From Pelagihabitans sp965238025 (lineage in GTDB: Bacteria; Bacteroidota; Bacteroidia; Flavobacteriales; Flavobacteriaceae), in assembly GCA_965238025.1 (NCBI GenBank), contig OZ250162.1, positions 682,001-746,000 on the forward strand: a DNA stretch of 64,000 nt, given 5' to 3'. The notes under the pieces were generated by a model. That model did no database searches and was not told the origin of the DNA. It saw only the letters and a list, made by a program, of their open reading frames with translations. Every line of letters begins with the position of its first letter. Positions within the stretch are counted from its first letter, which is position 1. This document shows, in pieces, positions 17,821 to 27,056 of the stretch. Both the position numbers and the translations under genes were made by a program.

Positions 17821-20800
17821 TTAAAACCCAAACCCCAGTCCAAAAGAAAAGCGTAGACCATCATCACTACTAAAGAGTGCCGCTCGCAGCGTCAGAATAT
17901 TAGCGGCGTTGGTAAAGAAACCGCCTCCATATGAAGTGTGCCATATGTTGGAATCCTCATCCGGAAGCCAAACCCTCCCATAATCAAATCCACCATATAT
18001 CCCTACAGATGTCGGTAATATTCCCGTTCTTCCCTTGCCTAGGTTTAATCGAACATCCGTATTTTGATAGTACGCTTTCTTGCCCGTAAAACGTTGATTT
18101 CTGAATCCTCTTAGACCATCAATTCCGCCTATACTCGCGCCTTGGTAAAACTCATAATCATCACCTATGGTAAAGTGCGCTTTCCATTTGGTGGCAAGCA
18201 CCAAATTTCCGCTAGGGACTAATTTATAATCAAAAGAAAGACTGGGAATGATATAACCAAAACTCCCATTGCCCCCGGATGTTTCGGTCTTATAACCTAT
18301 ATGCAATGAAGTCGTCATACCCAGGGTAGGAAAAGCGGGATTATCATAATTCTCGTAGGTATATTCCCCATCCAATCCAATAAAACCCTTCTCGGTTTCT
18401 GTGTTGTTTTGTTGGTAAAATGTATTAATGAATCGGTCCTCGGTTTCCTCAACTTCAATAGACTCATATGAGGCCCCCAACCGTATTTTACTTCCTAACT
18501 CTCCCCGCCATACCAAGGAGGGTGCAAGAGTTAAGGTGCTAAACTTTACCCTGTTATAATCCAAATCCAATTCGTCATCCAGATTCTCCGTATCGTTTCC
18601 GAACCCGAAAAAGTTGATTGCAAAATTAGGGCTGGTAAATTCGGTATCTATCCCTAAGTTGGCCTTTCCGAAAAAATTTGCAAATTCACCACTGTACCCT
18701 AAATCAAAACCGCTTGTTGCCAAATAATATGCTCCGTTTACGGTATGTTGTTGGGTAAATGGGTTTTGCCGAAAACCGTTATAGGTATATGTGTTTGTAA
18801 TTCCCATCTTTAGACCATCATCAGGATTGAATCCCACAAGGGGCAAAAATTGGTTAAGGGAAGCTCTTATATTAAGTGGCCTATAGGTGTTCACCTCATA
18901 ATCGTCCGTCAGTTTAACCTTTGCCTTAGCCACATTATTGAACTGATTCTCTTTTGATTTATGGTCATAAACAATGGTTTTTCCTCCCTCCCCAATATCA
19001 TATTGGTCATTATCTTGCCCCCCAATCAGCCGAACCTTGATTTTAGTTTTATAGTTTCCTTTAACGGTGAAGCGGTCTTCATCATCTAGGCCATATACCC
19101 ATATCTCCTTGGTCTCTTTATAATCAAACTTTTTATGGAAAAAGCGCTTCTTTTTCTCCCCTCCTATTATTCTATAGGCGGTAACCTCGACTTTATTTTT
19201 ATTTAAATATTCAATCTCGAACCAGTCATCCTTGTCCGTCCCGGTTATCACAACATTCTTGTTTAGTATCCGGTAATATTCATCTGCCGTTTCTTCTATA
19301 CCTGCGATGCGCGCCAGTAATACGCGTTTTATCTCTACGACTGTTTCATCACGTACTTCGTTGGGAAAAGATTCAAAAGCCTTTTCTATGACCGTGGCGG
19401 TTAAGTTTTCCTTGATATACTTCGCCTGTTCCAACCACGTCTTTCGCGCTGTTTCATTAAGTAAGGCCAAATCGAGCACATAGGTCTTAGGGGATGAATT
19501 AAATCCTTTTACACTTCGTATTTCCTCCTTAAATCCTTCCATGAGCCTAAGTCCAGGCACCAATCTCGTCGCCAAGCCCATAAACAGGCCATCTCCCATT
19601 ATTGAAAATGCTTGGTCCCGGTCGCGAGGTACTGGCCGATAGGTTTTTTTATTAGAGTCTTTATCCCTGAATTCTGCCCAACGCCATTGATCTACATGAC
19701 GGTCCCAGTCTCCAATAACCATATCAAAAAGTCTTGCGCGAACATACATTTGGTCGTCTACCTCATATTTTTCGTCATCCCTTAGCTTTTTAAGCATATC
19801 ATCGGTGCTGATCAATTCATCAGAATAGCCGTAACTCTCCAAATCACCATGACCATCGCCCGCATGCTCTTCGATCATATACAGCTCATCACCAAAATCT
19901 TCATTAAAACCTCCTAAAGCAGCTTGTTTCGGCACGTAATACAAAACCGGATTTGTATGGTAAATTCCTATGGCATCTGAAAGCGGCCCAATAGTGAATG
20001 GTGCATAGGGGTGTGATCCTGTGTAAAAATCCTGAAGTAATTCCTGCAAAAAGGTATCCTGTAGATCTTCCATTACATACTGTTGCTGAAATACCATGGC
20101 CTGTAAATACAACTCAGAGACTTTTCGCATCGCACGCATCACATATTCCTTTCCGTTTTCATGGCGCAAACGAAGTGACTTTGATTGATGTCCCCCTCCT
20201 TTTCTAACTGGTTTTAGTCCACCAAACAATGTATCCAGGTTTACTGTGGGTGCTGTAACCTCTGTGCCATAATACTTACGATAACGTTCTCCCCAAAGGG
20301 TTTTAAAAAACCCTGTTTTATCTATTTCCTCCTTGGTATAAATAGATGCTGCAACCTCCGAAGGATAGCTAGTTGCATAATCTCTATCATAAACTCCTCT
20401 ATCGGGGGGTAATACTTGTGTGGCAAACAAAAGTTCTTCGGCCCCCGAATCCCCTAAACCTAAATAACGAACTTGGGAAGATCCGTCCGTATAGATTTCC
20501 AGGGCGGCATATCCCTTTTGGCCTGTTGCGAACTGGCTCCCGTTCAACAATCGTACAACGCCATTTTTAGCCCCAGCCCCGCTTACAATTTGCGGAGTGT
20601 TGTTTTCTTTTATGTATTGCAAGGTATGTTCATGGCCTGAAGTGAAAATTACCTTATCGGAATATTGTGCCAAGGTTACCAGTCGATTTTTAAGCTCAAC
20701 ATAACGCTTGTTCTGCATATCTTCAGGTGTTGCCCCAGAAGTTTTTCGCAGCACATTGATAAAAGATCCCAAAAACGGCAATGGGATTTTACCGCCGCTT

Positions 20801-21534
20801 GGGTATATATTTTGCTTGAAAGAAAATTGTCCCCCGTGAGGACCATAACTGGACATGGGGTGATGCATGGCTATCAAAGTGGTTTTATCACTATTCTTTT
20901 TGATAAGCCCTTCCAGTTCTTCCCAAAATTTGGCGCGACTTTTAATTTCACAATTATCGTTTATTGTTGGGTGTTTATCCCAATTGACAAGGTACCATTC
21001 CGTATCGATCACTATTATGGTCAGCTGGTCATTGACCTTCAACTGGGTAAGCGGACACCCTTTTCTGGGTAGAAACGATTTTTTTTGCCCTATTTTTTCA
21101 TTGATGTACTTCTCCTGCCGACGCAATCCTTCTAACCCATTGTTGTACCAATCGTGATTCCCAGGAATAAAGAGCGGACGACCTTTAAAATTTTCTAAAG
21201 TGGCCAATTGCGCATCCAAGTGATTTTTAGCTTTTTGGTATGATTCTCCGGCGTCTTTTTCATTTGGTAGCCCAGCAGGATAAATATTATCCCCCAAAAA
21301 AATAGCGGTACTATTTGGGTCGGCACTATTCAGTTTGTTTTTGAATAATTTCAGGGCATCATTAAGTTCATTTTTGGGGGATAGACCGGCATCACCGATA
21401 AGGTAAACCGTATGTGAAACTTCTTTGTTCGAAGGGAGGTCTTTTTTTGTGAAACCCTCAGCATATTTTGCTTTCTGGGTAGCGCAATTCACAAACAGCA
21501 AAACGGAAAGAAGGGTTACGCAATATTTCTTCAT
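17821..21534 (-). CDS. Outer-membrane lipoprotein: metallophosphatase + kinase-like module + BamA/D15-like barrel
   Basis: A 1237-residue protein. The signal peptide has a lipobox-like VNC (Cys17). Residues about 40-350 are a calcineurin-type phosphoesterase with IGDAG (46-50), GDN (81-83), GNHD (125-128), AMHHP (222-226) and GHEH (300-303) metal ligands. Residues about 440-700 look kinase-like: a glycine-rich KGGGHQSKSLRLRH strand pair, YVMRAMRK, then GDWDRHVDQW (608-617) and PRDRDQAF (635-642), resembling the catalytic DRH and metal-binding Asp motifs of FAM20, HipA and PI3-kinase folds. The C-terminus from about 890 is a 16-strand-type surface-antigen barrel ending GLGFGF. ATG 21534 is chosen; a non-ATG frame extension to 21642 adds 36 residues ahead of the signal peptide. 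It is divergent from the HD/Pycsar-like gene. Confidence 0.85.
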   Translation of the reverse strand: MKKYCVTLLSVLLFVNCATQKAKYAEGFTKKDLPSNKEVSHTVYLIGDAGLSPKNELNDALKLFKNKLNSADPNSTAIFLGDNIYPAGLPNEKDAGESYQKAKNHLDAQLATLENFKGRPLFIPGNHDWYNNGLEGLRRQEKYINEKIGQKKSFLPRKGCPLTQLKVNDQLTIIVIDTEWYLVNWDKHPTINDNCEIKSRAKFWEELEGLIKKNSDKTTLIAMHHPMSSYGPHGGQFSFKQNIYPSGGKIPLPFLGSFINVLRKTSGATPEDMQNKRYVELKNRLVTLAQYSDKVIFTSGHEHTLQYIKENNTPQIVSGAGAKNGVVRLLNGSQFATGQKGYAALEIYTDGSSQVRYLGLGDSGAEELLFATQVLPPDRGVYDRDYATSYPSEVAASIYTKEEIDKTGFFKTLWGERYRKYYGTEVTAPTVNLDTLFGGLKPVRKGGGHQSKSLRLRHENGKEYVMRAMRKVSELYLQAMVFQQQYVMEDLQDTFLQELLQDFYTGSHPYAPFTIGPLSDAIGIYHTNPVLYYVPKQAALGGFNEDFGDELYMIEEHAGDGHGDLESYGYSDELISTDDMLKKLRDDEKYEVDDQMYVRARLFDMVIGDWDRHVDQWRWAEFRDKDSNKKTYRPVPRDRDQAFSIMGDGLFMGLATRLVPGLRLMEGFKEEIRSVKGFNSSPKTYVLDLALLNETARKTWLEQAKYIKENLTATVIEKAFESFPNEVRDETVVEIKRVLLARIAGIEETADEYYRILNKNVVITGTDKDDWFEIEYLNKNKVEVTAYRIIGGEKKKRFFHKKFDYKETKEIWVYGLDDEDRFTVKGNYKTKIKVRLIGGQDNDQYDIGEGGKTIVYDHKSKENQFNNVAKAKVKLTDDYEVNTYRPLNIRASLNQFLPLVGFNPDDGLKMGITNTYTYNGFRQNPFTQQHTVNGAYYLATSGFDLGYSGEFANFFGKANLGIDTEFTSPNFAINFFGFGNDTENLDDELDLDYNRVKFSTLTLAPSLVWRGELGSKIRLGASYESIEVEETEDRFINTFYQQNNTETEKGFIGLDGEYTYENYDNPAFPTLGMTTSLHIGYKTETSGGNGSFGYIIPSLSFDYKLVPSGNLVLATKWKAHFTIGDDYEFYQGASIGGIDGLRGFRNQRFTGKKAYYQNTDVRLNLGKGRTGILPTSVGIYGGFDYGRVWLPDEDSNIWHTSYGGGFFTNAANILTLRAALFSSDDGLRFSFGLGFGF

Positions 21535-21589
21535 ATAGGGGTTCTTAAGTCTAGAATTTTGTAATTTGGAGCATTCTAATGTACCCAAT

Positions 21590-22795
21590 ATGGCCGAAAT
21601 AATTGAAAAAGTCGAAGTTTTTGCTACCGACTTGTTGACCAACTCCTTGGATCCAAAGCACTTATATCATAATCTAAAACACACACAACGTGTAGTTAAA
21701 AGTACTAAAGAATTATCGGAGGCACATACCCTTGGTAAAGAAGATGAAGAGGTATTATTATTGACGGCATGGTTGCATGATACCGGCTACACGAAAGGAA
21801 CTTCTGGTCATGAAGAAAGTAGTTGTACTATTGCGGAAAAATTTTTGAACCAGGAAGGTTATGAAGCCAAAAAAATTCAAAAAGTAGTTGATTGTATACG
21901 AGCTACGAAGCGGTATCATGAACCTAAAAATCTGCTTGAGAAAATCATTCGTGATGCTGATTCGTCTCATTTCGGTCAGGGGAGTTATGCCGAAACGGCC
22001 GAATATTTAAGAGAGGAGCTCTCGCTTTTGGGAATAGCTGATTATACTTCTAAAGAATGGCGCAATGCGAACATAGAAATGTTCGAAAAAGAACAGCAGT
22101 TCTATACGGACTATGCCCAAGAAAATTGGTCTGCTGGTAGGGCCAAAAACCTTAAAAGGCTAAAAAAGGCCAGTAAGGTCGAAAAGGAAATCGCTAAAAA
22201 AGAGGCCATAAAGGCCAAATACAAGAGCGAAAGTCCCGATCGGGGAATACAGACCTTATTCCGCGTAACGCTAAAAAACCATCTTACGCTGAGCGACATT
22301 GCAGATACCAAGGCGAATATCCTTTTATCCGTCAATGCGATTATTATTTCTGTGGCACTGTCGAATCTTATTCCAAAATTAGACAACCCGTCTAATGCAT
22401 ATCTAATTTATCCCACCCTTATATTTATTGTCTTTAGTGTAGTATCTATGATTATGGCCGTGGTGGCGACAAGACCTAATATTACAAGCGGCAAATTCTC
22501 AAAGAAAGATGTGGAAGACAAAAAAGTAAACCTATTGTTTTTTGGAAACTTTCATAAAATGAGCCTCGGGGAATACGAATGGGCCATACAGGAATTGGTG
22601 AAGGACAAGGAATATATCTATTCTTCGTTGACCAAAGATCTTTATTTTCTAGGCATTGTCCTGAACAGAAAATATAAAATTCTCCGGTGGACCTATACCG
22701 TCTTTATGATCGGTATCATAATCTCCGTTATCGCATTCGGAATTGCATTTAAATTTTTCGGGCCTGAAAGAATGAACGACATCGTCTCGCTTTAG
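21590..22795 (+). CDS. HD-domain phosphohydrolase fused to Pycsar-effector-like transmembrane domain
   Basis: A 401-residue protein from ATG 21590 (a TTG at 21566 is less likely). The N-terminal HD domain has His31, the HD pair His63-Asp64 (AWLHDTGY), His74 (GHEE) and a later RDADSSHFG motif. A charged linker (about 195-225) leads to a C-terminal module with membrane helices at about 242-262, 271-296 and 371-393; its opening (LKNHLTLSDIADTKANILLSVNA, in part) matches the pattern of Pycsar effector (PycTM) domains. Pycsar effectors damage the membrane when they sense cyclic CMP or UMP. No uridylate/cytidylate cyclase is visible nearby, so the HD part may itself handle a nucleotide signal. The stop overlaps the convergent GAF gene stop by 4 bases. 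Confidence 0.82.
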   Translation: MAEIIEKVEVFATDLLTNSLDPKHLYHNLKHTQRVVKSTKELSEAHTLGKEDEEVLLLTAWLHDTGYTKGTSGHEESSCTIAEKFLNQEGYEAKKIQKVVDCIRATKRYHEPKNLLEKIIRDADSSHFGQGSYAETAEYLREELSLLGIADYTSKEWRNANIEMFEKEQQFYTDYAQENWSAGRAKNLKRLKKASKVEKEIAKKEAIKAKYKSESPDRGIQTLFRVTLKNHLTLSDIADTKANILLSVNAIIISVALSNLIPKLDNPSNAYLIYPTLIFIVFSVVSMIMAVVATRPNITSGKFSKKDVEDKKVNLLFFGNFHKMSLGEYEWAIQELVKDKEYIYSSLTKDLYFLGIVLNRKYKILRWTYTVFMIGIIISVIAFGIAFKFFGPERMNDIVSL

Positions 22796-25164
22796 GCCTT
22801 CAATTCCTCCATTAAATCGGCATAAGTATAGGTTTTTTGGGACTCTTCGCCCTTTTTATAAAGAATGTCGGCCCGAATAGCCTTTAATCCGGTAACCCCT
22901 TGTAGGCCTTCCAATTCAACTATCTCAACTTTTCCAGCAAAGTAGCCTTTAGCTCTTAAGAATTTGATATAACGCAGATACTCTAGTTCGTCTTTCTTTT
23001 GGGAATAGACAATAGACATTTTTCCAGGCTGGGTAAGCCGCTCCTTTGTTCCCTTTATATGCGATTTGTCAATTCGTTTTTTAATGATCTCATATCTGGC
23101 ATTATAAGTTCCGTCAACATCAAATTGTTTCTCGTCCATGCGGAAGCGAATTGATAAAGAGGTGCTGTATACCAAAAGTAAGGAGGCCACATCTAATTTA
23201 ACCGAAAGATCAGGCTTTAAATTATAGTGCGTGTTTTCCATTTCACACATAATTTGAAGTTGCCACAATCTCAGGTTGTTCAAATACAATGGGTCGAAAA
23301 TTTTATTATTCGCAATAGAACTTCCTATATACATATTGTGTTCAACCCCATCGGTCTTATAGCGTTCAAAATAATGCGGGAACATCCCTTGGGCAGCCTC
23401 TTGTCCTTCATCAATCACCGATGCTAGCTTTTTATTGATCTTCATAACACTCTCATCATAATTTTTTCGATGATCATAGTACGAATGTGTATTCGAATCA
23501 ATCATGGTCTCATACGCTTCCACTTTTTTCTTTATATCGGCATCTCCCTTTTTTAAATGTTCTAGGACCGGATTAATTTCGCTAAAGACAAAATCTGCAA
23601 TGGCCTGTTCGCTATTCGTGTATAAAACATCCTTTATTTCATCCATATAACTATTGACCCTAAAAATCAACTCTTCATAAATAGGCAGTTCGCTTTTATT
23701 CCATGCAGCTTTCATCACTTTGTTGATTTCGGTAAGCTGAATCATTAAATCGGTTTGGATAGCCAAGTTTCTTGCCTTAGAAGAGTCTTTAATATCTATT
23801 TGCCCGAATAAAGGGTACACATCTTTAAAGACAATTTCGCTAAAGGAAGGTTGACGGCCTTCAAACCCGTCCGTCATAAATTTTTTGGCCTCCTCTTCAA
23901 ATTTCCAATATACTGATGAATGCACAGTAGTGCATTCATGTTGGATTATCGCATCAATCTCATTTTCTAGGTCGGTATGCGCCTTCAATACCGTAGTAAC
24001 AATAAATGGCATGATATCATCCAGTTTGGTGGCATTAATACTGTTGAATTCATGTTTTCTTGGTGAGGCAAGTTCCAGAACCCCCAACACTCTGCCATTA
24101 TCAGCAATCGGGGCCAAAATTGCACTCTTAAAACCTTGATTCTTCAAGTTTTTATAAGGTGACATCCCTCCTGACATTTCATAATATTTGTCAACATTGG
24201 AAATTGTAAAATATTTGTTTTCTTTAAGTAATTTTTGGTAAGAGCCCGGGCAAAGTGCTTCCTCACAAGATTGCGAGTTATCACCATGAAGCAAAATACT
24301 ATCCGCGGTAGCTCCAAAAGAGGCTTCTAATCGATCTTCGGTTTCATTATAATCTGCCCAGCCCACTTTGATATCGGGAATATTAAAAAAGGAGGAGAAA
24401 GTACGGTGCATATGATCCATAAAGTCCTCACTTTCATTCCCTTTGTTACTTTTTATTAGTCCGGATTTTATCTCAGAAATAGAATGTTCAGCAGTAACAT
24501 CAAACATATTGGAAATCACGAATCCTCTGGAAATAAAACTTCCTGGTGGTATTTTTTCCTTCCAAACTTCTACATCATCAAAATTATCCAAAAGTTCCTC
24601 AAAGTCCTCTTGGACAAGATCCTTCGCCTTTTCGGTAGGAATCAATTCCATAAAATCGGCATTATACAAAATCCTATAGTGCCGCATTACCCCATTGGCA
24701 TCTGGAATATCATAAAACATAGGACGTTTAAAATCTACCTTAAAGCCATAATGAAAAGCCAATACTACTGTACACGACATAATATAGGTCATGCCTTCCT
24801 CAAAATTCCTCATTTCAAGTTCAAAACCCTTTCCTGCGTTCTCGAGTATTTTTTGAAATCTATCCGAAGAGTTAAAGACAAGATTATTAAAAGGAAGCGA
24901 AGCAGCCTTGATTTCGTTATTGGTCAATACATCAGAAAAAATATCCTCCAAAACAATATGAATGACTTTTTTATGCTTCTTGAGCAATGAAACATCGTCA
25001 AACCCTTCCCTTAATTCGGGATAAGGCGCTTGCGCATTTAAAATACGTTTTGCTTTCGCCGCTAAAAATTCGTCCTTGCTTTTGGCCATAGCATCGTACT
25101 GTTCCAACAATTTGTTGAAACTGATCATATGCCTCATGGGTAAATCAATAGAAGTATCTTTCAT
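22792..25164 (-). CDS. GAF-domain-containing protein of unknown function
   Basis: A soluble 790-residue protein. A GAF-type segment lies at roughly residues 260-410 (FNIPDIKVGWADY ... ILLHGDNSQSCEEALCPGS ... FKSAILAPIADNGRVLGVLEL). The flanks are long and mostly helical and I do not recognise them; the C-terminal part includes VEAYETMIDSNTHSYYDHRK and a basic IIKKRIDKSHIKGTKERL stretch. No kinase, cyclase, HD or DNA-binding motif was found. ATG 25164 is preferred over the frame-open TTG at 25197 because a good -7 element covers 25195-25202, so the longer start would not be transcribed. It is tail-to-tail with the HD/Pycsar-like gene and head-to-head with a phosphoesterase. Confidence 0.75.
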   Translation of the reverse strand: MKDTSIDLPMRHMISFNKLLEQYDAMAKSKDEFLAAKAKRILNAQAPYPELREGFDDVSLLKKHKKVIHIVLEDIFSDVLTNNEIKAASLPFNNLVFNSSDRFQKILENAGKGFELEMRNFEEGMTYIMSCTVVLAFHYGFKVDFKRPMFYDIPDANGVMRHYRILYNADFMELIPTEKAKDLVQEDFEELLDNFDDVEVWKEKIPPGSFISRGFVISNMFDVTAEHSISEIKSGLIKSNKGNESEDFMDHMHRTFSSFFNIPDIKVGWADYNETEDRLEASFGATADSILLHGDNSQSCEEALCPGSYQKLLKENKYFTISNVDKYYEMSGGMSPYKNLKNQGFKSAILAPIADNGRVLGVLELASPRKHEFNSINATKLDDIMPFIVTTVLKAHTDLENEIDAIIQHECTTVHSSVYWKFEEEAKKFMTDGFEGRQPSFSEIVFKDVYPLFGQIDIKDSSKARNLAIQTDLMIQLTEINKVMKAAWNKSELPIYEELIFRVNSYMDEIKDVLYTNSEQAIADFVFSEINPVLEHLKKGDADIKKKVEAYETMIDSNTHSYYDHRKNYDESVMKINKKLASVIDEGQEAAQGMFPHYFERYKTDGVEHNMYIGSSIANNKIFDPLYLNNLRLWQLQIMCEMENTHYNLKPDLSVKLDVASLLLVYSTSLSIRFRMDEKQFDVDGTYNARYEIIKKRIDKSHIKGTKERLTQPGKMSIVYSQKKDELEYLRYIKFLRAKGYFAGKVEIVELEGLQGVTGLKAIRADILYKKGEESQKTYTYADLMEELKA

Positions 25165-25194
25165 AACGGTACATATTAGTCTAAATAGTACAGG

Positions 25195-25202
25195 CAAAAT
25201 TA
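25195..25202 (-). promoter_or_regulatory. -7 element for the GAF-domain gene
   Basis: The minus strand reads TAATTTTG, a full match to TAnnTTTG, 30 bases before ATG 25164. It decides the start by placing the likely transcription start downstream of the alternative TTG codon at 25197. Confidence 0.5.
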
Positions 25203-25292
25203 CAAAATGAAACGTAGAACTTTGTTAAAGCATTCTTTTCGAAATATTGGTAAGATATCTTATGATTTCGGATATTTATAAAAAATTCGTCA

Positions 25293-26195
25293 ATGTCATC
25301 AAGGTTTCGGTTATCAAGAGCATATGAACGGGCCAAGGTCATTGCCTTTGATGATACTTCTAAATTCATCCTTTTTAGTGACTGCCACAGAGGGGACAAT
25401 AGTTTTGCCGACGATTTTGCCAACAATCGAAATATCTACTTTCATGCCCTAAAACACTATTTTAATGATGGTTTTCAATATTGCGAGTTGGGAGATGGGG
25501 ATGAATTATGGGAAAACCTGCGGTTCGAATCTATTTTTCAGGCCCATAAAAACGTATTCAAACTACTGAAGGAGTTTCATCTCCGAAAACGCTTGCATAT
25601 GATTTGGGGGAACCATGACATGGTTTATAAGGACCCTAAATATTTAGAAAAACACCTCTACCAGTACTTTGAGCCTGTAGAAGAAAAGGAAAAGGATCTT
25701 TTTGAAGGTATAAAATACCATGAGGGCATTATTTTGAAACATAGCCGGACCCAACAGGAACTTTTCCTCACCCACGGGCATCAGGCCGATTGGTGGAATT
25801 ATACTTTTTGGCGATGGGGGCGTTTTTTGGTCCGTGTGCTTTGGAAGCCGCTGCAAGTTTGGGGTATCGCCGATCCTACCAGCCCGGCCAAGAACTATAT
25901 GGAGCTTAAAAAAGTGGAGCGCCGGATCAAAAAGTGGATTCTGGAAAAAGACCTGCTTATCACTATTGTTGGGCATACACATCGCCCCCGATTTCCTGAG
26001 CCAGGTGAAATCCCGTTGTTTAATGACGGTAGTTGCGTACACCCACGAAGTATAACGGGCATAGAAATTGAAAATGGATTAATTTCTTTGATCAAATGGG
26101 AAATATCATCAACTGAAGATGGTACACTAAGGGTTGTTCGGGTATTGTTGGAAGGACCCCAAAAATTAAGTGACTACCAGAAGGCAAAAAACTAG
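25293..26195 (+). CDS. Calcineurin-like metallophosphoesterase (LpxH-like)
   Basis: A cytosolic 300-residue enzyme with all metal-binding motifs: FSDCHRGDN near residue 30, GDGDE near 67, WGNHD near 108, LTHGHQ near 160 and VGHTHRPRFP near 230. There is no signal peptide and no barrel. The DCH/GDxxE/GNHD/GHTH order resembles UDP-2,3-diacylglucosamine pyrophosphatase-type and related phosphoesterases, but it is longer than LpxH, so the substrate is open. It is divergent from the GAF-domain gene and converges on tonB with an 11-base gap. Confidence 0.85.
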   Translation: MSSRFRLSRAYERAKVIAFDDTSKFILFSDCHRGDNSFADDFANNRNIYFHALKHYFNDGFQYCELGDGDELWENLRFESIFQAHKNVFKLLKEFHLRKRLHMIWGNHDMVYKDPKYLEKHLYQYFEPVEEKEKDLFEGIKYHEGIILKHSRTQQELFLTHGHQADWWNYTFWRWGRFLVRVLWKPLQVWGIADPTSPAKNYMELKKVERRIKKWILEKDLLITIVGHTHRPRFPEPGEIPLFNDGSCVHPRSITGIEIENGLISLIKWEISSTEDGTLRVVRVLLEGPQKLSDYQKAKN

Positions 26196-26206
26196 GCCGA
26201 CTTCTT

Positions 26207-26929
26207 TTATTGCAATTTAAAATTGATGGGGATACTGTAAGGTACTTTTACCGCTCTACCCCGTTGCTTACCTGGCGTCATCTGTGGCAGTGCAGCTACG
26301 ATTCGGGAGGCTTCTTTCTCTAAGTTTCTATCCGGCCCCCTTGTTCTTATATTAGTGATAAACCCTTTATTGTCAATTGCGAACTGCACAAAAACCTTTC
26401 CTTGAATACCAAGTTCCAATGCTGTGGGCGGATACTTGAATTCCTTCTTTACATGCTGCATAATCATTTTTTGAAAGCAGGCTTTGCGTTCATCGTTATT
26501 CTTCATTGATTCGCAGCCCGGATAAATGGGTACATTCTCGATAACGGCAAAAGGCACAATAATTTCTTCCTCAATTTCTTCGGCCACGACCTCATCAACT
26601 GCTACAACCTCTTCTATTACCGCTTCTTGGTTCGTTTCCGTACTTTCAATAACAGTTTCTTCAACCTCTGCCTCATCCTCTATGATTTCAATTACTTCGG
26701 GTGCAGATGGCGGGGGTGGCGGGGGAGCAGTTTTAATAGCCTCGGTTAAGGGCACCTCTTCCTTTAAATCTTCCCCGACATCCATTAGTTCTACTATTAC
26801 TTCATCAGTCTCATATGTTTTGTGCTCCAATGCTCTCCAGACAATAAAGAGGACCAACGCAAGGCCAATTACAAAATAAAGACCACTGTTTCGGTTTAAA
26901 TCTACATTCGGGTTTTTCTTAAGTTCCAT
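26207..26929 (-). CDS. tonB: TonB energy-transducing protein
   Basis: A 240-residue TonB. A single N-terminal membrane helix (LYFVIGLALVLFIVWRAL) is followed by a PPPPPPSAPEV proline patch and a long acidic Glu/Val-rich periplasmic linker, then the C-terminal TonB domain with YPPTALELGIQGKVFVQFAID and a final VPYSIPINFKLQ. It passes inner-membrane proton-motive force to TonB-dependent receptors such as the SusC-like and STN receptors in this window. ATG 26929 is chosen over an upstream GTG at 26935. No exbB/exbD lies beside it. Confidence 0.92.
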   Translation of the reverse strand: MELKKNPNVDLNRNSGLYFVIGLALVLFIVWRALEHKTYETDEVIVELMDVGEDLKEEVPLTEAIKTAPPPPPPSAPEVIEIIEDEAEVEETVIESTETNQEAVIEEVVAVDEVVAEEIEEEIIVPFAVIENVPIYPGCESMKNNDERKACFQKMIMQHVKKEFKYPPTALELGIQGKVFVQFAIDNKGFITNIRTRGPDRNLEKEASRIVAALPQMTPGKQRGRAVKVPYSIPINFKLQ

Positions 26930-27007
26930 AATCACCTATTTAATCACTTAAATTTAAAACCGACACAAGCTATTTCAAATGATATTTATCAGGTTTTGCC
27001 CTGCACT

Positions 27008-27038
27008 TTGCAAAGTCTGTTAAATTGAAATATCTTTA
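27008..27038 (+). promoter_or_regulatory. Promoter (-33 and -7) of the coiled-coil lipoprotein gene
   Basis: TTG at 27008-27010 and TATCTTTA at 27031-27038 are separated by 20 bases, close to the Bacteroidota sigma-ABfr layout. The gene starts 18 bases downstream. Confidence 0.5.
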
Positions 27039-27056
27039 AAACCTAAACATAGAACC

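Noticed and set aside
21535..21642. N-terminal extension of the metallophosphatase-barrel protein
   Set aside because: It would place 36 residues ahead of a clear lipoprotein signal peptide and overlap the divergent gene.
24484..24990. 168-codon plus-strand ORF
   Set aside because: It lies wholly inside the GAF-domain gene on the other strand and has no domain pattern or start signal.
21590..26195. Complete Pycsar antiphage system
   Set aside because: No uridylate or cytidylate cyclase motif was found in neighbouring proteins, so only the effector-like domain can be supported.
26526..26879. 117-codon plus-strand ORF rich in Ser/Thr
   Set aside because: It is the antisense of the acidic Glu/Val-rich linker of tonB; composition is explained by that gene.
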